Assembly (NCBI GenBank): GCA_015680905.1
Contig: CM027382.1
Span: forward strand, 3,286,001-3,350,000
Reading direction: 5' to 3'
DNA: 64,000 bases
Source of the DNA: Coptis chinensis
Lineage: Eukaryota > Streptophyta > Magnoliopsida > Ranunculales > Ranunculaceae
Shown piece after piece: positions 1-11,401 of the stretch. Positions within the stretch are counted from its first letter, which is position 1; each line of letters starts with the position of its first letter. Below the pieces are notes generated by a model that did no database searches, was not told the origin of the DNA, and saw only the letters and a list, made by a program, of their open reading frames with translations. The position numbers and the translations under genes are program-made.

Positions 1-37
1 CATTAGCAAAAAACAACCCACACGACATTACCACTGT

Positions 38-212
38 CGCGCGAAAGTTGGAGTTGGAATTCCGGAAAATTCTGAAGTATTTCTTCAAATTTGAAGATTT
101 TGACCGATTATTACTACCACTTAATGCGCGACAGTTAGAGTTGGAATTTCGGAAAATTCCGAAATATTTCTTTAAATTTGAAGATTTTGACCGGTTATAC
201 TACCATCTAGAG
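38..212. repeat. Two-copy tandem repeat, period about 88 bp
   Basis: Two adjacent units start with GCGCGA at 38 and 126. Each continues through a GGAATT(C/T)CGGAAAATTC block and an AAATTTGAAGATTTTGACCG block. The units differ by scattered substitutions, so the duplication is not recent. No coding frame or known element is recognised. Confidence 0.7.
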
Positions 213-776
213 ATGCTCTAAGACTATTAGAAAATGAAGAGATGCCATATGACAAGGACCAAGACTACACCTGATGATGATCCGCGGAAATTGCGCCGTA
301 GAGAGATTGGTCCATATATACCCAGAAATCCAGAATCTAAACCTCACTACTAGAAAAGGTGACAATATCATCCATAGGGAGGCAATTTGAACAAAGAATC
401 TTGTTTCTTATAATATAGATTTGAATGGTTATCTGAGTCTTGTTGATTGAACTGATTTCGTTATCAAAAACTTGGATCGGCAAGAGAGCGTGTACCTAAA
501 TGGTATTAGCAACCCGGTGTACAGAACGACATTGACTCTGGATGGAAAATTTTGTTTGTGTGGCATAGTTTTGGTCTGCTGCATGCATGCATAATGATAC
601 ACAGTGATAAGTTTGTGAAATCGAAACTATAATCGAAATCGAAACTAAAAAAAATTAAGACAATTGTTAATGTGCCTCGTAGAGGGGAAAGTGGTCTAGA
701 GCATAACTACAGATATAGTGGTCAGTATGTTGACTACTGGAACGATCATAAGCTTGATCGTCTTGTCATTTCTTCC
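213..776. other. No recognised gene
   Basis: No supported gene is seen. A 34-codon open frame starts with an ATG near 250 and ends at a TAG near 355; its product is basic and unrecognised. Another open stretch around 440-590 has no known motif. Both could be worn fragments of a gene or transposon extending to the left of the window. Confidence 0.3.
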
Positions 777-779
777 TTA

Positions 780-1271
780 GAGCATTCCCAATGCAGGTGA
801 AAAAGAAGAGAATGTGAAAATTTTCACTTCCTTTTTGTTCAAATCCAATGCCCAATGCAGAGGTGAAAACGAGAAGGACTATTTTCCTAAGTCATTACCA
901 GGGTGAAACTTTTAACCGAGGTAGCGGCTGGCTTGTAAATTTTGGACGGGATGTTGGATTCTCTCTTGTATGTTTTTTTATTTAAAAATGGGGTTATTTT
1001 TTTTTTCGGACATAATGTTTCATTTCATCTCGCATAATTTTATTTATTTATTTTTATTTTTATTTTTTCAGATAGGATGTTTCATTCCGTCTAGAGCGTT
1101 TTTTCGATTTTTACGTCAAGACGGAATCTAACATCCCGTCCGAGATTATTTTTCACTTTTACATTAGGCAACTTCACCTTGTTTTTCACCAAAACGATGA
1201 TAAGAGGGAAAAATACTACCTACGTGGAGGTGATAAGATGAGGAAAATATTGACTTACATTGGGAATGCTC
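780..1271. mobile_element. Harbinger-derived (Tourist-like) MITE, 492 bp
   Basis: The terminal inverted repeats are GAGCATTCCCAATGCAGGTG at the left and a matching TACATTGGGAATGCTC at the right. A TTA duplication flanks them (777-779 and 1272-1274), the 3-bp size typical of PIF/Harbinger. The TIR closely resembles GAGCATTTGCAATGCAGG of the full-length Harbinger copies at 16-52 kb. The interior carries the same ACGGGATGTTGGATTC and GACGGAATCTAACATCCCGTC motifs (about 944-965 and 1119-1146). It has no coding capacity and is best read as a deletion derivative or cross-mobilised relative. Confidence 0.85.
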
Positions 1272-2751
1272 TTATAAATATTGTTTTTGCAGTGTTTTTG
1301 TTACAACTTACAAGAAAAAGTTAGGAAGTAAAAACTACAAGTGTTTTGTTCTAGATTTGATTGTATCAGCTGGTCGTACGTCCCCTCCTTCAACATGAGT
1401 TTAATTTGGATTTAGCATATGGACCAAGCTCGATCTTGTGTTTGACTAAATTTTAGACAATTCTTTGTCCCACACCATGCTGCCAAGTCTGGTGAGGACG
1501 CGGGGACCAACAAATTTATATGTTGGACTTTTTAATTTTTTTCAGCACCAAGATCGAGCTGAGGGCAAACCTGTTTGTTTTTTGAGTTGGTTTCAGTGGC
1601 TAAAAACCATTTCAGCGTTCCGTGCTGCTTCTCAGGCTGAAAGCTAAATTTGTCCCTCAGCTATTGAAAGTAATTTAGTGTGATTATTCTTGATTGGTGT
1701 CATTTGATTGGTGTCATTTTGTGTGTTCAACAGGATATGAATGATAACAACTAGAATCGTTGAACCCAGCGTGTTAAAGTTGGGTATGTGAAGGTGTTAT
1801 TGCATTATATAGCTTACAGATTAACTTGAAAAAAATTGGGTAATGATAATACTCAAAGTTGTGTGTTATTAACTTTGGTGGGGCTTTTGAGATTCTCAAT
1901 TTTATTCTAATCGACGGTGGATTTATACTAATGGGACATTGGAGAATACCAACGAAGGCAATAATTTCTTCTAAGACCACTATCTGTTTCTTCTAAGACC
2001 ACTATCAGAAAGTGAACGGTGGTTGCCAAAACATTAGAGAACATAATTACATCCAAAACATTAGAGAACATAATTATGTGCTATGAGAGTTCTAACTAGT
2101 TCAAGGAGGTGCATATTTTTAAATTCATCTAGTCCATTCCATTCTTAATTTCAACAGTACATTCTAGGCATCACTATTTGTATACAATCCTAACGTTTTG
2201 TTTTGTTTTCCACAAAATTTTCAACATTTGTTTTGAATATTTGGAAGAAATTGAGAAGATCATATTTATGAAATAATGGAAATATCAGCCAGTCAATTTG
2301 GAAAATGTTCAATACCATACTACATACCATGTCAATTGATGCCACATTACTCAATACCTAATTGTGGAAATCATTTCATCGAAGAATAACTTGCTGGCAC
2401 ACACAATTATTAGAATAATCCTCCTAAATCAGGAACGGAGACAATGGAAAGAGATATAGAAACCAAAATAACAGCAGACTGATTTCTGCAGATCTTAAAG
2501 AGCATTGAGGCAAATAATTTAAGAAAAATATCATTGAAGAGACGGCCAAAAGTTTTGTCGAGGGCGTCACTCTACAAGTTGAAGGGGGAAGAAAAAAAAA
2601 AGAAAAAAAAAAAAAAAACGAACATTGGCAACACCAAGTTTCTCTGTTCCGGTCGTCAGGAGAGGTGAAGCACAAGTAACAGAAAGTTCTGCAAGTATTT
2701 TAGGTGATATACAAATGATGCAGGAATGCTACTTGTGCTTAATGCACGATA

Positions 2752-4566
2752 TCTTATATATAATCGGAAAACTTGCTTCGATTTATTAGTCCCCGTATTT
2801 TTTATTTTAATCCAATCTTTTAAATCAAAAGGATACCCGAAAGTTTCACCTCTAAAATTCTCAGAAGGCATTAAGTTAAAGGGCAAATTGGTGATTATAA
2901 ATTTACAATAAAATTCCCTTCTAAAGTTTATTAGTTTCCTTATTCATCACCTCACTAACTAAATGAGGGTAAGACTTTGTTTTGGGATCGAAAAACACAT
3001 GTTTAGTCTTTAACTTCCCATTCCCAACTTCAGAGATACAATGGCGACGAGTCTTCTATATATCATTTTTTGTTGAGATAACAGGTAATTCTTTCTAATA
3101 GCTATTCTTCTTCTCCATCCTCAACTTTTATCAGAGAAAAGAAAAACTCGCTCACTCACTTCCCATTTTCCCTTTCCCATTTTTATTTTTTACTTTTTAC
3201 AATGAAGACCCATTTTTAAACGCAAAGTAGAATTTTAGTATTTGGTGTTGTTGTCTAAACGTTTCCACGACTTATTTCTATTTGGATTTTTTTTTTAACA
3301 TGGTTCTAATTTTTATTTTGGGATTGTTCCAATTTTAGAAGAAACCCTTTCATTTGTCTTCGTGGGTAAAACTACTGAACTCTTTACTTTTGTGATTGTT
3401 AATTTTTGCACCACAAATTGTTAAGCACTTAGTCCTTGATTACTTTTTGTCTTTGATTTTTCAATTTTTCATTTTTTTTGTTTTCTAAAAAATTGGTTCA
3501 TTACTTCATTCACATTTCTGTTAAATTGCGATGGAAGAGGTGATGTCTATATTATTCTTTTTATCCTCTTAGTTTTATTCTTTTTTGATCCGTTTCTGTT
3601 CTGCGTTAGTTTTTGAACATTTCATGTTTGACGAAATGCTTTGGTGTAGAATATTTGGTTACTACACAAGATCATTTCTCAAGTTTTAAATGTATGCTAT
3701 TAACTTCTTTCATTTTTCTTTTTGGATAAAAATGGAGGGACTTAATACTCTTATCCTACTGGTAATGAGGTATGTACACATTCCCTTTTGCTTAACAGTT
3801 TTGTTGCTTGCTAATCCTCAATGTACATCCCCATTGAAATTAGCTTAAATATTTGTGGAGTTTTGCCTTTGCCTTTGACGCCCAGAGAGTATGAATTTCA
3901 ATTTTATTTGTTTTGTTCTTCTTCGTCCTTTTTTTTTTAGATCATTATATGTTTTTTGAGCAGAGATACGGGGATTGTGTTGCAAACCCCAAGATTCTTT
4001 TCTCTTGCGTAAGGGTTCTGTTGTTGTTGGGATGACAAGCAGGTTATCTAGACTCAATCATTGTGCCAACTCGATTTCATGCGTGTGTGTGTGCAAGTAG
4101 TTATTGTTAACATGCAACAAACTTTTGCCTTTGAGATTCCATTAGCGAAAAGCAAACATTGATTATTGAAATTTTGTAGAAAACTAGACATCTAGACATC
4201 TGCATAACGAAACAATGGTGTTCTTAATTTTGCTTTTGTAAGGTGATCTGGGTTGTTTTTTCATATGATAGACAAGGTACTAAGGTGTTGGATTTATAAG
4301 AGTTGAACTGTTCCGCACCATGACTTCCTTTTCTTATAAAACATTTTCTAAATTTCCAGTTCCTTTGTTGGCGCAGTTTCGCCCTTAAGCAAAAAAACCT
4401 CTTTTCGTTCGCCCATTGTGCCTATTATGTATGTCCGAAATATTATTGATACTTCTTTTTTCTGTTTGTCTGTAATTGCTTTATCTTTGTCCATACTTCA
4501 ATTCCTAAATTCGAATTGCCATGTGTTGTCTTTCTTAAACAGTCTGTTGAAGGTAGCAACTACAAT

Positions 4567-4607
<41 letters not shown>

Positions 4608-5480
4608 GTTTGTTTTCTTTTTCCATTTTTTTTGGTAATGGGTATCTGGCATGAGTAATTTTTCCCCATATGTTGTTTGGAAAACTGCCTCAATGCAAGA
4701 AACTTATAGTTAAGCGATTGATATGAAAACCACTTTATGTGATAGGCATTGTAAACGAAATTGTTTTGGTTGCTCTTTCGTTCCTCTATTTCATTTTTAG
4801 GTTTTCATTGTCTTTAGACGTTGTCAAACTCTGGTCTATAGCATGTTAAATTTGAATCGTGGGAGGACAAGCGCATTGAATTCTCTCATTGCATCATTTA
4901 TTGGTGGCTCGCTTTCTTGGCCATCTAAATCCTTCATCCAATGCAAACTTTATAATGACCAATACCCATAGATTGAAATTGAATGATGCGAGCCCATAGA
5001 AACACCCTTTGTTTCCAAGAGTTGTGTGTAACCACTATTGAACCCTTTTTCTCAAGACGGGATCTAACTGTTTTTAGCCAATGCTTAAAGGTGCGTCAAA
5101 ACTAATTTTTCATGTTTCACTTTAAAGAGTGGAGTATTTCACATGGTAGTTTGGTGTATCCATTTGTTGACTTTTTAGTAGTTAATTCATTTGATTCAAA
5201 CACGTATATGTCCATTTTTTTAATCTCTTCATCACCTATGGTACAATGTATAAGTGAATCGAAATTACTGTTTATCACTTTATTTTCCACCACCGCAAAA
5301 CCCGACTTACCGTGATGTGCTTATATTATGAAAAACAGGGAGGTTAATTGGTGAGGCCTATATAATATAGAGGTTTTACACTGGGAAAAACATAAAAGCA
5401 GTGATTGGGTTATCTCATTAACACGAAACTCATTACTTTCCAACTAGCATGACAGTAGCAAAAATCTAGAATCTGAATCA
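2752..5480. other. Helitron interior without a recognised gene
   Basis: This 2.7-kb stretch is rich in T-runs and stop codons in all frames. It holds a (TC)n microsatellite and a short TG run near 4,086. The pyrimidine-rich texture resembles plant 5' UTR, intron or promoter sequence, so parts may be non-coding pieces of a captured gene. No exon can be supported. Confidence 0.4.
4569..4605. repeat. (CT)n microsatellite
   Basis: An uninterrupted CT dinucleotide run of about 18 units lies inside the Helitron. Such runs are common in plant 5' UTRs and promoters, but no downstream gene is recognised here. Confidence 0.95.
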
Positions 5481-7835
5481 TTACTTTGCCTTTCCAACGG
5501 CTCCCTCTTGCTGGTTCCGAAAATGACTAAGAATCTGGTGTGCCTGCGTGTAAACAGAATCAGAATCGCACTTCATTAGTACGAAGAGAAATTACAAGAA
5601 ACGCTAGGCCGACACCGAAATGAGAGGTTCCCGCATATCACCTCTCAATACATGAGCACTTCCATGGATAGCCCAATCAAGTATGCAAAACACTTCTATT
5701 TATGTGTTGAGAATAAAACTCCTACCAATACACATTGTTCCAGAAACAAAGGTTTCTCTGACATATTATGTTGCAAGCAAGATTATCTTAATAGTTGCCT
5801 TTGATAGCTCTATCACCATTTAATATTTGTATATATACGTTATGAAGTTTCATAGTCTACATTTTGATATATTTTTCTGCTAATAAACTCTATTTGTTTA
5901 TACACTCACATATCAGAGAAAAAGAATGCAAAGATTTAAATTAAAGTAACAAGGTTAGGAATGCATACTTTCTCTTTTACTCTAGGTGTACCACATTGAG
6001 ACAATGAAACAAGAGGTGGCACAGCCCCTTCTTGAAGAACTAAGGTCTGAGAACTTCGGCTATTAAAGCATAGTTGCAATAAGATAGACGCAACATTTTC
6101 CTTTTCTCATTTGTGATCTGTTTCTAGAACTTCAACAAGTAATGGGATGCCACCTTCACAAGTTATTCCGGCCCCTCTAGAATTGTTGACGGGTTGGCAA
6201 GAAGAAGCGGCATTTGTCAATCATTCCTATGTCGGGATCCATCACTCAATAAGGTGCTTCACTGCCCCTGCATGAAATATGGAAAGATTGAACAAAGCAG
6301 TAACATCATCTTTCTTCCCCCTAAGGGTTCCCGATTCTAGGAGATCAACTAAGGCCTTGACTACAGTAGAACGACCAATCTTCATTTTGTACTCTTCCAA
6401 CACAGAGAGTCTGAACAAAGTAGCGGCGCCATTCTCTTTTGCTTTTGCACTTCCTGACTTAAGAACATGGATTAGTGGCTCTATTGCTCCTGCTTCTGCA
6501 ATCATGTTCTTATTGTTTTCATTAATAGATAGGTTCAACAAAGTAGTGACAGCGTGCTCTTGGGTCAGCTTCTCTACTGAATATAGCAATGAAATAAGAG
6601 GTGGAATAGCACTACAATGAGCAATAATTACGCGATTATCCATATTGTGCTTGGCGAGAAGCCGCAAAATCTATTCATTTTGTGGTTTGTGTGTCACTGC
6701 ATTGAACTTTTAGATCCTCTACAAGCTTCTCAACATGGGAAGATGTGGTCAAATCATCAAATCCTGAGTCAGAAAATGGAAGAGAGAGGCTTCTCTGATG
6801 GTTACTTCCATATATTATCGGCAACTGCGGTGACTGTTTTGGAGCTATGATATTTTCTGCGGACAACCATGGAGAAAATCACGCCTCTTTACTTGGAGAA
6901 GAAACCGAACAATTGGTTGTGACTTCTTCGAAAAATTCACTTCGTGTGTCCATGCTTACTCGACAAATCGATGCTTCATGTAAATTCGATTTGCAAAGGA
7001 TGGGGAAGATATTCAATGCTCGAAATAGTGCTTGAGGCTGATTCACTCCTGCTTTGTGAATATATGACTGCCCTGGGAATGATTGGTCACACTTTGGAAT
7101 CACCTTGCTATTATCTTCAATACACTTTGATGAGTCGCCAACCTTTTTCTTTTGAGATCGATGTCCAGCTTCCAGAGAGGACCTTGGAGTAGAATTATTA
7201 CTATAGAAACAACAATGAAAACTCTCTGCACGGGTGAAATCTTGAGAAGGGACATTAGAAGATATAGGCAAAGGTGAAGCATTGTTTCCATTAACAGTAT
7301 CACAACGTCTTATGTTATTGTCTTCGCACCAATTTGCAATTAAATCCTTCACGGTGTAAATGGTAATAAGATTTGCATGTGCAAGATCTTGACGGGTTTT
7401 TTTGAGAAATGTTAGTCCGTTGTCAACCCACCTTTGGATGAAAGCTCTTTCATAAGTCTGTCCAGATGCCACAATCACAGGGTCCAACATCAGCCCCAGC
7501 GACGTTGAGCAGCAAAAATAAGGAGGAATAGGCACGCCATTTGTAGCTGAATATTGCTCAACTTTAGCCGTCCAATCCCGAATGTGCGCAATAAGATTCA
7601 CAATTTGATAAATTGCTTCTAACTCCTTGAGCAGTGATCTTGCTCTCTCCTTTTCCAAGGTCACACTCTCCACCAGCAACTCCTGATTTCAAGTTAAACC
7701 AAGTGACTCAGTAATTTTTATTAGAATCTCTGAATGGGGTAAAAAATTTCCTTTTGATCTCTCATAGCTTCTTTTTTTAATTCCAATACTCTCTCTTGGT
7801 CTAAACATTGAAGTTCCTGCAAACGGTGCTGAAAA
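5481..7835 (-). pseudogene. PUB4-type U-box/ARM E3 ligase pseudogene (captured)
   Basis: The minus strand shows, in order: a QHRLQELQCLDQERVLELKK exon (about 7,735-7,835); an N-terminal helical region followed by a U-box with IPPYF and LDPVIVASGQTYERAF (6,879-7,679); a linker with SQDFTRAESF; a VEKLVEDLK segment (6,675-6,866); ARM repeats with [12 protein letters not shown] (6,242-6,667) and VLQEGAVPPLVSLSQCGTPR (about 5,960-6,060); and a last exon ending RNQQEGAVGKAK and a stop at 5,481. This order is that of plant PUB4-like ubiquitin ligases. It is broken by frame changes near 6,870 and 6,670, and by lost codons and a stop at about 6,240. The U-box CP before TRQ is replaced (reads LKKTRQ). 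Introns remain, so it was captured as genomic DNA rather than retroposed. Antisense open frames at 6,279-7,192 are shadows. Confidence 0.85.
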
Positions 7836-8467
7836 CAATCTACCAATAAATTAGCACAAAGCAAGAAAATAATGAGAAAATATGTAGCACAAGTAGATCA
7901 ACAAGGCTTATAAAAGGAAATGCAAACAAGGAAAAAGGCACAGAGGGCTGCAACAAATAATTCATATGAGATTGAAGTACATATATATTAAGTACCTTCA
8001 AGATCAACTAATTATGAAGTGAATGAAGATGAGTGCAGCATTATACACAATATGTGACAAATATCAATACAAGATCTCTGGATCTTTATTGCCATTGGCT
8101 CACTCCGTAGGACCTGGAGATAACAAAGAAAACTTATTAGGGGGGGACACTCCTAAGTATAAGGAACTGGCTTCATTAAAGTTAGACCAACACCTTTTCC
8201 TAAAAATTGTGTTCGACTTACCTTGAGTTGAAATCTGCATTAACAATTACTAATAAAACATTTAATGGGTGTTTAACCATATGTGTATCCTATCTTAGTA
8301 TACGGGAACAATAGGATGTGCAAGAATTTCCTTTATTGTTTTGATCATGTAGTAGTTAGATTTCTTATGAGTTTGTTATGTTTGTTATGTTTTTTTTTTA
8401 AAGGATAATTGTATTAATAAGAAAAAGTTACATAGTACAATGCATTGATAGGATTGATAGTTATCAC

Positions 8468-8859
8468 CGAGGACCAAAATATCGCCGATATATCTGATAT
8501 ATTGTTGATATATATTATTTTTTTTGTACACCGATATCGATATTTTCGACATACATCCACCGAATATTGAACCCTTTTTTTCGATATATATTTGAATTTA
8601 TGATATAAAACTTTATATCGCCGATATAATCGATATATACGATATTTACAATATATATCGTTTGATTTTTTGACCATTTTTTAATATAAACCCGATATTT
8701 CCAATATATTTTTGATATTTATGATATATTCGATATTTCTAATATTTTAAATAGTTTGGATGGGTCAAAAAAAAAAAAATAGATATATCCGATATATATG
8801 ATATATATCAGTTTTTGGGTACACCAAAATATTCACCAATATCGATATTTTGGTCCTTG
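8468..8859. mobile_element. 392-bp TIR element nested in the Helitron
   Basis: The termini are CGAGGACCAAAATATCG and, on the other strand, CAAGGACCAAAATATCG. The 8-bp direct repeat GTTATCAC flanks them at 8,460-8,467 and 8,860-8,867. An 8-bp duplication fits an hAT-type MITE; extending it to an imperfect 9 bp would also allow a Mutator-like origin. The interior is almost only GATATAT-like sequence with no coding capacity. Confidence 0.8.
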
Positions 8860-8909
8860 GTTATCACTACCACATTAGATACTAAAATCAGTTTACAAAT
8901 CTTTAAACT

Positions 8910-8933
8910 CCCGCTGCCGGGATCGAACCCGGG
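8910..8933 (-). other. tRNA-like T-arm sequence
   Basis: On the minus strand a CCCGGGTTCGATCCCGG stem-loop followed by CAGCGGG matches a tRNA T-arm/B box (GGTTCGANNCC) plus acceptor-like bases. No A box, anticodon arm or paired acceptor stem is seen upstream, so it is not a tRNA gene. It may be a worn tRNA-derived SINE or tRNA pseudogene fragment. Confidence 0.4.
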
Positions 8934-9724
8934 ATTATGTTGGTTTGTCCCTACTAGCACATCACATTATATTATGTTGGCTTATTAAAAAGTAAAATGT
9001 CTTTCTTTTGTATTTTTATTATTGTTTATTATTTATTGGGTTCAATTTCTTCGATTTGTCATAAATTGACAACACAAAGTTTGACGAAATATTTTTTTTC
9101 GCCATTACAGATTACCATAAGGACAGAAAGGCTTGGGAACTTGGAAAGTGGAAAGGCTATATATTTATCAATAAGGTGGTATTAATTGTTAAACGTGAAG
9201 TAAAAAAAAAAAAAACTTGCATCACAAATTGACTCAAAACATAAATTTACTTACCATATTTTTTCGCTTGGATACATCAGAAATTTTGAAGCAGAACCTT
9301 ACGTAAGAGGGGAACATTTGTGATCCTTTAGATCGTACAAAGAATTTCTACTTTGTCCTTTGAAGAACACGTAGGTAAAACATATATATGATACGATCTT
9401 GATCATAGTTTTGGACTTCATATAAATATGGATATTTATTTCTTGATGAATTATAAGTATCCATACTGAATGTGGTAGAACTCACTTGGGATTGACAAAA
9501 TGTTGGTATAGAATAGGACTATAGGTAACCTAATTGTTTCATAGTGTGGTGATGACCACCTATTCCAAACTTAAGGACAAATTGAGTATCTCTGACATAA
9601 TAATAATTTTAAAACATTGTATCTGACTGACAATTAGTAAAATATTTTCTTCAAATATTGCAACATCAGATCATACTATGTATTTAATACCAGCTATCAT
9701 ATTACATAGTGCTAAGCTTTCAAT

Positions 9725-9752
9725 CACGTGCATCGCACGTGCCCTCTACTAG
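9725..9752 (+). terminator. Helitron 3' hairpin and CTAG terminus
   Basis: The palindromic arms CACGTGC and GCACGTG (loop ATC) lie just before the terminal CTAG. In Helitrons such a hairpin marks the end of rolling-circle transfer. Both arms also contain the G-box core CACGTG. Confidence 0.85.
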
Positions 9753-9806
9753 TTGATATAAAAGGAAAACCACTTTATGGCAACACCACTCTGTGAGGTG
9801 TATTGG

Positions 9807-9910
9807 CACTTCTGCTCTCAGGAAACAAGACAAGGGCGAGTCAATAATACAGCACAAACACTTCTGCTCTCAGGAAACAAGACAAGGGCGAGTCAATAAT
9901 ACAGCACAAA
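9807..9910. repeat. 52-bp tandem duplication in the R1 tail
   Basis: Two near-identical 52-bp units begin CACTTCTGCTCTCAGG at 9,807 and 9,859. R2 and R4 have a single unit at this place, so the duplication is specific to R1. Confidence 0.9.
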
Positions 9911-10084
9911 AAAATTCGTAAAATGCGCAATTGTACAGATATCTCAGGAATAAGGATTTATGAATGGGGACAAAACTAAAAAGGACAAAATTCCGAAATA
10001 ATGAACCAAAAAACCCACCCGCATTTCAAAAACACTCTTAAGGACAATAGTTGACTTTTGTCCGAAAAAGACAATAGTACCCTA

Positions 10085-10440
10085 GTATGCACAGGTGTCG
10101 GTGCATACCACCTTAGTATGCTATCTTAGTATGCACAAACATCAATGCATACCAAACATCACAAAGAAAATGTTATGCACAAGTGTCATTGCATACTACC
10201 TCTTGGAATCACGAGGTATACACAAACGTCGATGAATACCAAACATCACAAAGAAAAATGGTATGCACAAGTGTCGGTCAAGCATACTACTTCTTGGTAT
10301 CGCGAGATATCACGTATTATCGGTCGCATACCAAACATCAAAGAAAATGGTATGCACAAGTGTAATGTCATATACTACTTCTTGGTATGTGAGATATGCA
10401 CAAACATCAGTGCAAACCAAACATCGCACAGGAATTTGAT
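10085..10440. repeat. Degenerate tandem array of GTATGCAC units in the MULE
   Basis: Three to four imperfect units of roughly 75-110 bp repeat the blocks GTATGCACAAGTGTC, GCATAC..ACTTCTTGG and CATACCAAACATCA. Single GTATGCAC or GGTGCATACC blocks recur at about 10,700, 10,885-10,905 and 11,413. Such subterminal repeats in MULEs can bind transposase; that role is inferred. Confidence 0.7.
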
Positions 10441-11153
10441 TGTGGAAATGTATGTTGGCCAAATGGATGAAATTGTTAGTTGCAACTTTCAAGTGCCACT
10501 GATGTATGTTTTTGTTGGATAATGAATTTAAGTTGAAAACAAGTACTTTTTTAATGAATGTTACAATCTTTGGTTTACATTATATATTTTTCTTTTAATG
10601 AATTTAATTCATGCAATTGAATATAGTATAAGTATTAATTGTGCATTAACCAAGTTTACATCCTTGTGGTTTTGTACAAAACAAACAAACAAAAATCTCG
10701 GTGCATACCATGTCAGTGTAGGATACATTGTTTCTGAATTAACTGGTAATGTTTCAACCACACTACTTGTCTCTCCTTATGGATTTGCTTCAATGCCTTT
10801 TGAGATGGTTGTGTGTATGTATTGTGGTAGCCGACAATTAGTTTTTGTTGATGAACTACCACCACCAAAAGGCAAAAGCTGTCGGTGCACACCAAAAGAG
10901 GGTATGCACCAAAGTCCCGTACATACCCCTTCAAGTGTGCAATGAAAACTACGATACCCCTCACATACAAAAATAATGTGGTGACGGAGATGAAATTCCG
11001 GGATAGATCGTAAACAAAAAAAATGGAACCAACAAACTAAAATAAACTTTTATTGAATTAAATGAGAATATCAATAGAGAATCATGTATGTTTACTTGAA
11101 TGTATGTGCAACTTCCTCTATGTTTCTCGACATTGGAAAAAATAATTGCAACA

Positions 11154-11401
11154 TCAGAATGCCTCACTCCTTTCTCCCTCATTCCACTGCCCCTCATTCT
11201 TTTGGTCTGCATTCTTTTTCCCAGTGCAAGTCTTGCGATTGTGGTGGTCCGTCGAATGACATTTTCGGCACTTATGACGTTTGTTGCGCATTGCACCCGT
11301 ATTCTCAATTCTCTTAAAACATGGTCTACCAGGACCCCTCTTGACATTTGGTGGTAGCACACTAAAATCCATAGCACTGCAAAATCAACCAACCACATCA
11401 T
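11154..11401 (-). pseudogene. MULE transposase C-terminal zinc-knuckle fragment
   Basis: The minus strand reads PPNVKRGPGRPCFKRIEN followed by a CxxC-x4-H-x4-C knuckle (CRKCHSTDHHNRKTC). This is the layout at the C-terminus of MuDR/FAR1-like transposases, where PPxxxRxPGRP precedes a CCHC motif. The 72-codon frame starts at 11,372 and ends at 11,154, and an overlapping frame covers the rest. The DDE and SWIM domains are absent. Confidence 0.7.

Larger units (their letters stand above)
2752..9752 (+). mobile_element. Non-autonomous Helitron with captured U-box gene
   Basis: The element starts TCTTATATATAATCGG and ends CTAG. It lies between a host A (2751) and a host T (9753), the standard Helitron target. 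A 7-bp-stem hairpin, CACGTGC-ATC-GCACGTG at 9725-9741, lies 7 bp before the terminal CTAG. Removing the 7,001 bp joins GCACGATA to TTGATATAAAAGG, which repeat R4 shows uninterrupted near 56,655 with one substitution. No Rep/helicase coding sequence is visible, so movement would need proteins from elsewhere. The cargo is a PUB4-like U-box pseudogene on the minus strand. A 392-bp TIR element is nested at 8,468-8,859. Confidence 0.9.

Noticed and set aside
6279-7192. Plus-strand frames opposite the U-box pseudogene
   Set aside because: They are shadows; the minus strand shows U-box and ARM motifs in family order.
8888-8975. A tRNA gene on the minus strand
   Set aside because: Only the T-arm is present. 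There is no A box, anticodon stem or acceptor pairing.
10085-10522. Open frames on the plus strand over the GTATGCAC array
   Set aside because: They follow the repeat units, have no family features and lie in non-coding MULE sequence.
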